Shown: piece after piece, positions 1 to 7,040 of the stretch
Numbering within the stretch: position 1 is the stretch's first letter
How the letters are laid out: every line of letters begins with the position of its first letter
From: an uncultured Elusimicrobiales bacterium
Lineage (GTDB): Bacteria; Elusimicrobiota; Elusimicrobia; Elusimicrobiales; Elusimicrobiaceae
Assembly: GCA_944326725.1 (NCBI GenBank)
Contig: CALVFA010000019.1
Location: 1 to 56,325, forward strand
Direction: 5' to 3'
Length of the DNA: 56,325 nucleotides
Notes under the pieces: generated by a model
Database searches by the model: none
What the model saw: only the letters and a program-made list of their open reading frames with translations
What the model was told of the DNA's origin: nothing
Program-made: the position numbers and the translations under genes

Positions 1-66
1 GGCGGCGCTAGTATGGAATTTGTGGAAGGCAAAGAATTGCCGGGTTTGGTCGCTCTGACCAAATAG
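1..66 (+). CDS. pgk: Phosphoglycerate kinase, C-terminal end only
   Basis: The window opens inside this gene. The 21 visible residues contain GGAS followed by an EFVEGKELPGLVALTK end and a TAG stop, which matches the conserved C-terminus of phosphoglycerate kinase, the ATP-forming step of glycolysis that converts 1,3-bisphosphoglycerate to 3-phosphoglycerate. GGAS is part of the nucleotide-binding end of the second domain. A triosephosphate isomerase end also has GGAS, but its following residues differ, so PGK fits better. The neighbouring secG agrees with the common glycolysis-secG arrangement, although no tpiA lies between them here. The last 12 codons of this gene recur three more times downstream. 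Confidence 0.85.
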   Translation, partial: GGASMEFVEGKELPGLVALTK

Positions 67-104
67 GGCAAGTCTTTGGAACTTTCCAAGATATGGACGC
101 ACAA

Positions 105-141
105 ACCGGGCCCTGTTGTTGGGGCCCCGGTCTATTTTTGC
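105..141 (+). terminator. pgk terminator hairpin
   Basis: ACCGGGCCC pairs with GGGGCCCCGGT across a TGTTGTTG-like loop, followed by TCTATTTTTG. It lies 38 bases after the pgk stop codon. Confidence 0.75.
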
Positions 142-195
142 CCAAAGAATTGCCCGGACTCGTGGCTTTAACGAAATAACCCTGACACAAACAAA

Positions 196-221
196 CCCTC
201 CGCGTAAGCGGGGGGTTTTTT
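196..221 (+). terminator. Second terminator in the pgk tail array
   Basis: CCCTCCGC and GCGGGGGG flank a GTAA loop and run into TTTTTT. It closes the first 203-base unit. Confidence 0.7.
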
Positions 222-307
222 ATTTGCTCCAGGCAAAGAATTACCGGGTTTGGTCGCTTTGACCAAATAAGGCAAGTCCTTGGACATTACTCCAACTATT
301 GACACAA

Positions 308-344
308 ACCGAGCCCTGTTGTTTGGGGCTCGGTCTATTTTTGC
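308..344 (+). terminator. Duplicate of the pgk terminator with paired base changes
   Basis: ACCGAGCCC pairs with GGGGCTCGGT and is followed by TCTATTTTTG. Compared with the copy at 105, a G-to-A change on the left arm is matched by C-to-T on the right arm, so pairing is kept. Confidence 0.7.
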
Positions 345-506
345 CCAAAAAATTGCCCGGACTCGTAGCTTTGACGAAATAAACCCTGACACAAACAAAT
401 TTCTCCTAGCAAACGAAGGGCTTTATGAGGCCCAGGCAAAGCTCATACAGATATACTTTTACATAAGCATTCTTCTGGTAAACACACATAAAAACGATAA
501 AAATTG

Positions 507-512
507 TATAAT
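507..512 (+). promoter_or_regulatory. -10 box of secG promoter
   Basis: A perfect TATAAT lies 35 bases before the secG start, with an AGGAGA ribosome binding site at about 529-535. It gives secG its own promoter downstream of the pgk tail array. Confidence 0.55.
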
Positions 513-546
513 AAATATGTTACTTTTACAGGAGATATAAAAATTT

Positions 547-843
547 ATGTTGACGCTTCTTCTTATCATTCATTATTTTGCGTGTATTTTGTTGATTTTG
601 TTGGTATTGCTGCAAAGCGGCAAAGGTTCCGCCGCCGGTATTTTTGGCGCTTCCGGAGCAGACAATATCTTTGCCAGCCCCACTGCTTTTAATGCCGTCA
701 ATAAATTAACCGCCGGACTTGCTGTTTTATTATTTATTACTTCTGTGTTATTAACTGTTTCTTATAACAAGAGAACTTCTTCCTCTGTTATGGATAAAGT
801 CAATCTCCCGGCTCCGACGGCTCCAGCCACCCCGGGCAAGTAA
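547..843 (+). CDS. secG: Preprotein translocase subunit SecG
   Basis: This 98-residue inner-membrane protein is the small SecG subunit of the SecYEG channel, which helps SecA drive proteins across the membrane. Two membrane spans are visible (about residues 3-22 and 54-73), joined by a loop that begins with the family motif LLQSGKG and a glycine/serine-rich stretch, as usual. The tail after residue 75 is polar and proline-rich. An AGGAGA ribosome binding site lies 11 bases before the ATG. Length and layout are normal. It stands alone between its own -10 box and a terminator. Confidence 0.93.
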   Translation: MLTLLLIIHYFACILLILLVLLQSGKGSAAGIFGASGADNIFASPTAFNAVNKLTAGLAVLLFITSVLLTVSYNKRTSSSVMDKVNLPAPTAPATPGK

Positions 844-860
844 AATTTAAAAATACAAAA

Positions 861-886
861 ATCCGCGCCAAAAGCGCGGGTTTTTT
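861..886 (+). terminator. secG terminator
   Basis: CCGCGC and GCGCGG form a hairpin with a short CAAAA loop followed by six T, 20 bases after the secG stop. Confidence 0.8.
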
Positions 887-935
887 ATTGATTTTTTGTG
901 TACGATATGGGATAATAGCGTATCTTGGAGAGCAA

Positions 936-1469
936 ATGATAACGCAAAATATTTCTTTACTCCCTCTCTTGCCCCCACAATGGCCCCAGTTCATCAGCGA
1001 CTTGCAGGAGGCCTTCTCTCCAGCCCTGAAAAAAGAGTTCAAGACAAACGCACCCTTTCCGCCCAAAGAAGAAATACAAGCCACGCTGTCTAATGCAGAA
1101 AACGAGGCTTATCACATCTTCTCAGACGGGCAAAAAATCGGCGGAGCTGTGGTAAAATATCTGTCCCACCAACACAAGGCCTGCTTAGAACTGTTTTTTA
1201 TTCTTCCACAAAAACACGGAAAAGGCTTGGGCCAGCTAGCCTGGCAAGCATTAGAAGCGCAATACCCGCAGGCAAAAACGTGGGAACTGGTCACACCATA
1301 CTTTGAAAAGCGGAATATCCATTTCTACGTCAATAAATGCGGCTTTCGGATTGTAGAATTTGTCAACAAATACCACCCTTCTTCAAACCCACATTACCAA
1401 ATACAAGAAGGAGAAAACCCTTTAGGACGGGACGAATTTTTCCGTTTTGAAAAAATAGTCAACCGGTAA
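936..1469 (+). CDS. GNAT family N-acetyltransferase
   Basis: A 177-residue protein whose central part has the acetyl-CoA binding motif of GNAT enzymes, QKHGKGLG at residues 92-99 followed by a helix, and a later strand-helix segment (FYVNKCGF) typical of the C-terminal half. These enzymes move an acetyl group from acetyl-CoA to an amine; the acceptor cannot be told here. I chose the ATG at 936 because GGAG sits five bases upstream, while the earlier in-frame start at 888 would lie in the secG terminator. A GATAAT box at 911-916 may be its -10 element. No operon partner. Confidence 0.8.
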   Translation: MITQNISLLPLLPPQWPQFISDLQEAFSPALKKEFKTNAPFPPKEEIQATLSNAENEAYHIFSDGQKIGGAVVKYLSHQHKACLELFFILPQKHGKGLGQLAWQALEAQYPQAKTWELVTPYFEKRNIHFYVNKCGFRIVEFVNKYHPSSNPHYQIQEGENPLGRDEFFRFEKIVNR

Positions 1470-1814
1470 CACAAAAACCCGGTAGCTTTTTGGGGTAGCG
1501 TTTTGTAAGCAAAAAAAGTATTCCCAGCATTTTGCAGAGTTTCCTTTTTCTTCCTTTCCTGTATAGGGGAAACGGCCACAAAAAAGCCCTTTCTATTGCT
1601 AGAAAGGGCTTGTGTAGTAAAGTGCGCGGGGACTGTACTCGCCTTCCGGTCGTTTGCCTGACGGCAAACGCCTGCAGGCCGGGATCGCGGTTTTTGCCTT
1701 TCGCTTCGCTCAAACAAAAACATCGCTCCGCCTTTCTGCTCCCCACGCGCACAAAGCAGTTTGTGCGCTCCCCGCGCAGGCATTATTTGCACCCGTCCGG
1801 CAGAAAATGCAGAC
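1470..1814. other. Intergenic region, no gene seen
   Basis: About 345 bases between the acetyltransferase and tRNA-Leu. It holds two perfect hairpins (1585-1610, and CGTTTGCC/GGCAAACG near 1651-1670). GTGCGCGGGGAC at 1622-1633 resembles the 3' end of the adjacent tRNA-Leu read on the minus strand and may be a decayed partial copy. Open frames here look like chance. Confidence 0.5.
1579..1610 (-). terminator. Hairpin terminator, minus strand
   Basis: AGCCCTTTCT and AGAAAGGGCT form a perfect 10-base stem. The T-run is on the minus strand (A-run at 1579-1585 on the plus strand). No minus-strand gene directly precedes it except tRNA-Leu further away. Confidence 0.55.
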
Positions 1815-1844
1815 ACAAAAAAATCCGGACCTTTCGTCCGGATT
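1815..1844 (-). terminator. tRNA-Leu terminator
   Basis: AATCCGGAC and GTCCGGATT form a perfect stem; read on the minus strand it ends in a run of T, seven bases after the tRNA. Confidence 0.75.
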
Positions 1845-1851
1845 AAAATCA

Positions 1852-1933
1852 TGCGCGGGGGGGGACTCGAACCCCCAAGCCGTGAGGCATGCGCCCCTCA
1901 AACGCACGCGTATACCAATTCCGCCACCCGCGC
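1852..1933 (-). tRNA. tRNA-Leu (anticodon GAG)
   Basis: Read on the minus strand, the acceptor arm GCGCGGG pairs with CCCGCGC. The anticodon stem TGCGT/GCGCA closes the loop TTGAGGG, giving anticodon GAG for CUC/CUU codons. A variable arm and the T-arm GGTTCGAGTCC-like sequence are present. The 82-base length fits a class II leucine tRNA. CCA is not encoded, so a CCA-adding enzyme must finish it. Confidence 0.92.
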
Positions 1934-2072
1934 TAAAAAGCGTTTGTACTGCGAGGGAATGCACCTAAGGTGCTTGTATATTTTAGCAAAATTAATCCCC
2001 GCTGGCAAAGCCCCGACGTAAAAAACTGACAAAAATAAAATTTTTCCGTCGGAAAACAGGACCGCATTTTGG

Positions 2073-2078
2073 TATAAT
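2073..2078 (+). promoter_or_regulatory. -10 box for the EamA/HAD operon
   Basis: Perfect TATAAT 27 bases before the first ATG of the transporter operon, in an AT-rich stretch; no clear -35 box. Confidence 0.5.
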
Positions 2079-2105
2079 TTATATATCTTTTAATTGGGAG
2101 CAAAC

Positions 2106-2993
2106 ATGAATCCTCTGCTGGCTACTTGGTTGTGCTGGGCTATTGTAGGCGCTTCCCCCATAGCAGGACGCTATGCCGTAGGCATTATCAGCCCGGTACT
2201 CTTGGTATTTTTAGGCACCTTAACAGCCATCGCGTTTTTCGCTCCCTGGCTGACGCGCCATCACAAATGGGGGGAAATATTTGCCCCGCAGACCCGCTGG
2301 AAATTTCTTTTCATCGGCACCTTTGGCACAGCACTGCCCTTTTCCATTCTGCTTTGGGCGCTGCATTACACCACCCCGGGCAATGCCGCCATATTGCAGC
2401 AATCGGAACTGCTGTACTCTTTACTCATCGCCGCCCTTTTCTTAAAGGAATTTCCCACCAAACAACAAATCTTAGGCAGCCTGCTGATTTTAAGCGGTGT
2501 GATACTTATTTTACTCAAAGAACAATACACCCCGCGCTGGACGGGGGATTTAATGGTGGTGGGCTGCACCTGGATGTTGCAGGCGGCCTCCTGCCTGGCT
2601 AAAAAACTGCCCAAACATTTGGACCACCGCGTCATAGCCGCCGCACGCAATATTTACGCTTTGCCGGCATTGGCGGTCATTTTAATACTGCTGGGCTGCA
2701 GCACGCAGGGAACCTTTACGTTTAAGCCCGGTGCCACAGCCGTTTGGGTACTTTTATACACGGGTATTTTTAAATACGGCTGGGCGATGATTTTATGGTA
2801 CCAGGCTATCCGCGCGCTGGATTTGGGCAAAGTAACCGCCATTTATTTGTCTTATCCCGTTTTGTCGTTTATTTTATCTTTGATAGTAGGATTTGAAACT
2901 TTACACTTCTATCAGCTTATCGGCCTTATGCTGACGCTGGCGGGAGCGTATTGGGTTAGTCTTATCGTCAAGAAACAACAGGAGCATGCATGA
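2106..2993 (+). CDS. EamA-family (DMT) transporter, first of a pair
   Basis: A 295-residue integral membrane protein with about ten hydrophobic spans in two similar halves, the pattern of EamA drug/metabolite transporters. Recognisable landmarks are FGTALPFSILLWALHYT in the first half and LGKVTAIYLSYPV in the second. Such proteins export or import small metabolites; the substrate is not predictable. I chose the ATG at 2106 because GGGAG lies five bases upstream. Its stop overlaps the next gene's ATG in an ATGA, so translation is coupled. The next gene is a clear paralogue, suggesting an ancient tandem duplication and possibly a two-subunit transporter. Confidence 0.85.
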   Translation: MNPLLATWLCWAIVGASPIAGRYAVGIISPVLLVFLGTLTAIAFFAPWLTRHHKWGEIFAPQTRWKFLFIGTFGTALPFSILLWALHYTTPGNAAILQQSELLYSLLIAALFLKEFPTKQQILGSLLILSGVILILLKEQYTPRWTGDLMVVGCTWMLQAASCLAKKLPKHLDHRVIAAARNIYALPALAVILILLGCSTQGTFTFKPGATAVWVLLYTGIFKYGWAMILWYQAIRALDLGKVTAIYLSYPVLSFILSLIVGFETLHFYQLIGLMLTLAGAYWVSLIVKKQQEHA

Positions 2994-3883
2994 AAAAATT
3001 CTCACCCGTAGCCGCTATTTGGATAGCGTGGTTTGTCACCGCCGCCAACTTAGTGGTCACTAAATACGCTGTGCCATATATTACGTCTGCTTTATTTATA
3101 TTTCTCAGCTGTGTCGGGGCGGTGCTGTTTTTTACGCCTTATTTGATTAAAACCGGCGGCTGGAATGTGATTTTGGACCGCAAGCTTTTTTGGCAGTTCT
3201 TAGGCCTGGGCACATTGGGCACAGCCCTGCCGATGACGGTGTTTATGATTGCTTTAAACTATACCACCCCCACAAACGGAGCTATTTTGAACCAGTTTGA
3301 AATTGTCTATTCCATTCTTCTTTCCTGGTTGATTTTAAAAGAACGCCCGACGGCTAAACAAATAGGCGGCTCCGCCCTGGTCATAACGGGTGTGACACTG
3401 CTTTTATGGCAGGCGGGGTTTTCGGTGCAGTTAAAGGGAGATTTGATGATTGTGGGCTGTTTGTGGATGTTCCAGCTGAGCCATATTTTCGCCAAAAAAT
3501 TGCCCGCGGACATGACCCCGCCCCAAATAGCCGCCGCCCGCGCTTTGTTTGCGCTGCCGGCCCTGTTTTTGCTTATAATATACGTAGCGGCCACGCAGGG
3601 GCTGGTGTTTGAGGCTACCCCGACATTGTGGTGGACGTTGGCTTTTAGCGCCATAATTAACTATTTTGCGGGCAACACTTTTTGGTATTACGCCATACGC
3701 CATATGGATTTGGGCAAGGCGTCTGCCATTATTTTATCTTACCCGGTAATGACATTTATTTTGTCGGTCTTGCTGGGGTTGGACAAGATTACCGTTTTCA
3801 AAGTGCTCGGTTTAGTGCTGGCCATGGGCGGCGCATATATAGTAACGGGCATTGTCAGCAAACAAGGAGAAGCAAAGAAATGA
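2990..3883 (+). CDS. EamA-family (DMT) transporter, second of a pair
   Basis: A 297-residue paralogue of the preceding protein with the same roughly ten spans. Shared landmarks include GTLGTALPMTVFMIALNYT, GDLMIVGCLWMFQ, AKKLP and LGKASAIILSYPV, aligned with the partner over nearly the whole length. It starts inside the ATGA overlap with the first transporter and ends in another ATGA overlap with the HAD phosphatase gene, so all three are probably made in fixed proportion. Function is likely transport of a small metabolite, perhaps as a heterodimer; that is inference from the pairing. Confidence 0.85.
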   Translation: MKKFSPVAAIWIAWFVTAANLVVTKYAVPYITSALFIFLSCVGAVLFFTPYLIKTGGWNVILDRKLFWQFLGLGTLGTALPMTVFMIALNYTTPTNGAILNQFEIVYSILLSWLILKERPTAKQIGGSALVITGVTLLLWQAGFSVQLKGDLMIVGCLWMFQLSHIFAKKLPADMTPPQIAAARALFALPALFLLIIYVAATQGLVFEATPTLWWTLAFSAIINYFAGNTFWYYAIRHMDLGKASAIILSYPVMTFILSVLLGLDKITVFKVLGLVLAMGGAYIVTGIVSKQGEAKK

Positions 3884-4728
3884 AAAAGTTGGTACTGTTT
3901 GATTTAGACGGCACATTGGTTTACGCCGGCGGGGCCGGACGGACCGCGCTGACCAAAGCCATTAAAGAACTTTACGGAAAAGAACCCAAATTTGAACACA
4001 GCTTAATATCCGGACGCACCGACACGGACAACTTTGCGCTGGTATACAAATTAGTCAAAGGGAAAAATGCTTCCAAAGCGGAAGTGAAAAAAATTTACGA
4101 TAAATACTTGGAACTCCTGCCGGCGGAAGTAAAAAGTGCCTGCAAGAAAAAAACCTACAAATTGGTAACCGGCGTAAAAAAACTGTTGGAAAAACTATCC
4201 AAAGAGAAAGACTTGGTGTTGGGCTTAGGTACGGGCAATATTGAGAAAGGCGCCCAAATCAAGCTGGACCCCTCCGGCCTGCTGGCTTATTTTACCATAG
4301 GCGGATACGGCGAGGACGGCCACACCCGCGAAGAAATGCTCAAGGCCGCCGTCAAACGCGCAGAGAAAAAATATAAAACCAAATTTGCCCCGGACCAGGT
4401 GTATGTGGTGGGGGATACCCACCGCGATATTTGCGCCGCCAAAAACTGCGGCTACCACAGCGCGGCGGTTACATCGGGCTTTGGCGATGCGGCGCTTTTA
4501 CAGCGGGCCGCGGCGGAGCTGGAGATTAAGAATTTTAACGATGTAAAGACGTTTTATGTTTGGCTTGGGCTCAACGCCGACCCCAAAGGCGTCAAGCGCG
4601 GCATTTACATTTCGCCGGCCAGCGCCATTGAACATGTATTTTTCAGCCGCACCGGCATTGACGAAGACCGGCTGAAAATGCTGCATATTAAAAAGTATTC
4701 GGACTTGCCCTCCGGCACAATTATGTAA
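3880..4728 (+). CDS. HAD-superfamily phosphatase with C-terminal extension
   Basis: A 282-residue soluble hydrolase. The nucleophile motif is DLDGT at residues 8-12, a GTGN motif II segment lies near 117-120, and VVGDTHRDICAA near 176-187 supplies the metal-binding aspartates; this is the phosphoglycolate phosphatase / beta-phosphoglucomutase branch. The last 60 residues go beyond the usual fold and I do not recognise them. The ATG at 3880 overlaps the transporter stop and has AGGAGA upstream; longer readings upstream lie inside the transporter. Substrate unknown; co-expression suggests it handles a compound related to what the transporters move. Confidence 0.85.
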   Translation: MKKLVLFDLDGTLVYAGGAGRTALTKAIKELYGKEPKFEHSLISGRTDTDNFALVYKLVKGKNASKAEVKKIYDKYLELLPAEVKSACKKKTYKLVTGVKKLLEKLSKEKDLVLGLGTGNIEKGAQIKLDPSGLLAYFTIGGYGEDGHTREEMLKAAVKRAEKKYKTKFAPDQVYVVGDTHRDICAAKNCGYHSAAVTSGFGDAALLQRAAAELEIKNFNDVKTFYVWLGLNADPKGVKRGIYISPASAIEHVFFSRTGIDEDRLKMLHIKKYSDLPSGTIM

Positions 4729-4793
4729 CCCGGCGGCGCCAGCCTAAATGCCGGACGGCAACGTGATTTTTAGAAAAGAGACTTGAGGATTTT

Positions 4794-5363
4794 ATGGAAT
4801 GGTTCAAAGCGGCGGAAAAATTTAATCAGGCGTTGGCTTCCTCTGACCCTACACCGGGCGGAGGGGCTGCCGCCGCCATGGCGGCGGCGATGGGCTGCTC
4901 TTTAATCATTATGGCGGCCCAGACAACGGCTAACCGCAAGGCCACTCTGCCTGAGATAAAGAAAAAATTAGAGCAGCATATGCGCAAGCTGGGGGCTTTA
5001 AAAGGACAGCTGAACAATTACATTCAAGAGGACGGTGCCGCTTACAGCGCCTATATCGTAGCCAAAAAGCTGCCTAAAGAGGACGCAGACCGGCAAAGAG
5101 CCATGCAGGACGCCCTGGTATATGCCGCCCGCGTGCCGGCAGACACCGCCACCACCGCCATACAATGCCTGCGGGAAATTGACTTGATTAAAGACGATAT
5201 TGCCCCTATTATCATGTCTGATATATACTGCGGGCAGCATCTGCTTAAATGTGCGGTGCGCTGCTGTGTGGAAAACATCAAAGCCAATTTGGAATTTATT
5301 AAAAATGAAGACTGGAATAAAAAATTCCGCCAACATATTGACGTGTTTTTAAAATCCTGTTAA
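4794..5363 (+). CDS. Cyclodeaminase/cyclohydrolase family protein (FchA-like)
   Basis: A 189-residue helical protein matching the formiminotetrahydrofolate cyclodeaminase / methenyltetrahydrofolate cyclohydrolase family (FTCD C-terminal domain). The diagnostic N-terminal loop is SSDPTPGGGAAAAMAAAMG, with TPGGG at residues 20-24 leading into a small-residue helix, and the conserved DGAAYSAY segment follows. It probably acts in one-carbon folate metabolism, releasing ammonia from formimino-THF or opening methenyl-THF. Family length is about 200, so it appears complete. A TTGAGGA ribosome binding site precedes the ATG. It is co-directional with the next gene, 11 bases away. Confidence 0.8.
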   Translation: MEWFKAAEKFNQALASSDPTPGGGAAAAMAAAMGCSLIIMAAQTTANRKATLPEIKKKLEQHMRKLGALKGQLNNYIQEDGAAYSAYIVAKKLPKEDADRQRAMQDALVYAARVPADTATTAIQCLREIDLIKDDIAPIIMSDIYCGQHLLKCAVRCCVENIKANLEFIKNEDWNKKFRQHIDVFLKSC

Positions 5364-5374
5364 GGGCAAAAACT

Positions 5375-6940
5375 ATGACTGAAAAAGCAACCAAACGCAG
5401 CGGCATGCTGGGCACCATTTATAAAATGCTTCCAAATATAGACGACGACTACGCCGCCAAATTAGTCTATACGCTGGAAAACAAAAAATCGCTCTCCCGC
5501 CTCCAGCAAGACATTGCAGACCTGGCCGCCCAACTGGGGGAGGCCAGCGCCATGTCTGACACCATTGTGGCGAAAATGCTGCTTGACGAAATCACCCTGC
5601 CGGCGGCGCTGCGCCAGCTGCGCGTGTACAACAACGCCGTTTCCGTAGCGGAGCTTACGGCTGCTTTGGAAACCCCGCCGGAAGCCACAGACTTACTGCT
5701 CAACTATTACGCTTCTTTTGGGGCGGAGCGCTTCTTTGACATAGAATTTGCCAACGCCTTAAAAGACGTGCGCGATAAAAAAGACATGCAAGACGCAGAC
5801 AAAGCCCAGCACGCGCTGGACTGCCTGATTTTACAGGCGCAAAAAGATTTGGCCTCTAATGAAAAAACGCTGCAAGCCAACAAAAAAGCCATTTATGAAG
5901 CCGCAGACAAATACCATTTGTCCGTCAAAGTAACCGCGGCCCTGCAAGCCATTTATACGGTGCCCGGCGCGGCGGATTTTGAGCAGCGCTTTACCAAACT
6001 GATGAAAGCGTTAGTCAAAATTAACGAAGATGAAAAGCTTTGCGCCTCATTGGCCGCCAAGGTGCTTCTGTGCCAAATTTCCCAAAAAGACGCCCAGGAC
6101 ATCGCGCTGACTTCCAAGCTGCTCAAAGGGCAAATTTTGGAAGACGATTTAATGATTATCGCCTGCCGCTATTTGAAAGTCAAAACGCCGCAGGACATAC
6201 AGGACACCTTTGACGCCGTTCTTTCGCGCCTGCCGCATGTAAGCCAAAAAGAAGAAAATTTGGGGCTGGCTGTGCAGGTGCTTTTAGACGGCACGGAGCC
6301 CACTTTTGAAAAGGCCCAGCAAAAAGCCGCCCTGCGCCGCGAGCGCATTTTGCTGCGCAAAGCGCTGTCTAAAAAAGAAACTTACAACGGCTACGAATAT
6401 GACATAGCGGAGCGTTTTGCCGGACAAAAAACTTTCGTGCAAATTGAACGCGAAATGAATGAACTCTTGTCCCAGCTGCCCCATTGCCAAGATGAAATGG
6501 AAAACAAAGAGCTGGCCTGCAAGGTCATTTTAGGCACCCTCAGCCAAGAAGACGCCCAGAAGCAGGCCGCCTATCTGCGTGATTTAAAAGCCCAAACGGT
6601 AACACAAGGGCTGACGCCGCAAGCCTTAAAAAATTATTTAGGCACCAAATCTGCAGATGAGATAAACACTTTTTTTGAAAAATCCTTGGCTCCGTATACA
6701 TTTTGGAAGTCGGACCGGGCCAAACATGAGTTTGCATTGCAGTCATTGGTTGGTGAATTAAACGGCACTTCGGACAAACGCATTTCCAGTTTTGTGCTGG
6801 ACATGCTGGAAGAAGGGTCTTCGCTGGAACTGGTAAGCGATATGATGGCTAATATACAGACCCATAAAACGTCAACCGAAGAGCTGGACAAACTGTTGGA
6901 AAAATACAAAAAAGCGCGCGTTGCCAGCAAAGAAGCATAG
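5375..6940 (+). CDS. Unrecognised soluble protein with six helical repeats
   Basis: A 521-residue, apparently all-helical protein without signal peptide or membrane span. I do not recognise a named family, but it is built of about six repeats of 70-80 residues. Each has a segment like F..LL..LP, a charged loop and then a KVLLG.IS..DAQ-like ending. Clear endings are at residues 66-82, 228-244, 299-318 and 381-399; weaker ones near 146-160 and 453-470. Such helical-repeat rods usually bind proteins or nucleic acids. It sits 11 bases after the cyclodeaminase gene and before the GYF_2 membrane protein, both in the same direction. Confidence 0.6.
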   Translation: MTEKATKRSGMLGTIYKMLPNIDDDYAAKLVYTLENKKSLSRLQQDIADLAAQLGEASAMSDTIVAKMLLDEITLPAALRQLRVYNNAVSVAELTAALETPPEATDLLLNYYASFGAERFFDIEFANALKDVRDKKDMQDADKAQHALDCLILQAQKDLASNEKTLQANKKAIYEAADKYHLSVKVTAALQAIYTVPGAADFEQRFTKLMKALVKINEDEKLCASLAAKVLLCQISQKDAQDIALTSKLLKGQILEDDLMIIACRYLKVKTPQDIQDTFDAVLSRLPHVSQKEENLGLAVQVLLDGTEPTFEKAQQKAALRRERILLRKALSKKETYNGYEYDIAERFAGQKTFVQIEREMNELLSQLPHCQDEMENKELACKVILGTLSQEDAQKQAAYLRDLKAQTVTQGLTPQALKNYLGTKSADEINTFFEKSLAPYTFWKSDRAKHEFALQSLVGELNGTSDKRISSFVLDMLEEGSSLELVSDMMANIQTHKTSTEELDKLLEKYKKARVASKEA

Positions 6941-7040
6941 TCCCCAATACAAAAGCCTTAAAAAGGGCTATTCAAAAGGACGATAATTTTGTATGCTTGT
7001 ATCGTGACGGTTTATTTTTAAACGCTAGGGTGAAAAACAA

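Larger units (their letters stand above)
30..440 (+). repeat. Tandem array of duplicated pgk 3' ends and terminators
   Basis: Two units of about 203 bases start at 30 and 233. Each carries two versions of the sequence coding for KELPGLVALTK-stop, at about 30-66, 143-179, 234-270 and 346-382, with a terminator hairpin between them. Only the first version belongs to pgk; the others have no open frame upstream. A third unit seems to begin near 431 and breaks off. The region has no other gene before secG. Confidence 0.8.

Noticed and set aside
1394-1852. Minus-strand frame between the acetyltransferase and tRNA-Leu
   Set aside because: It overlaps terminator hairpins and the acetyltransferase gene, has no ribosome binding site, and resembles no protein.
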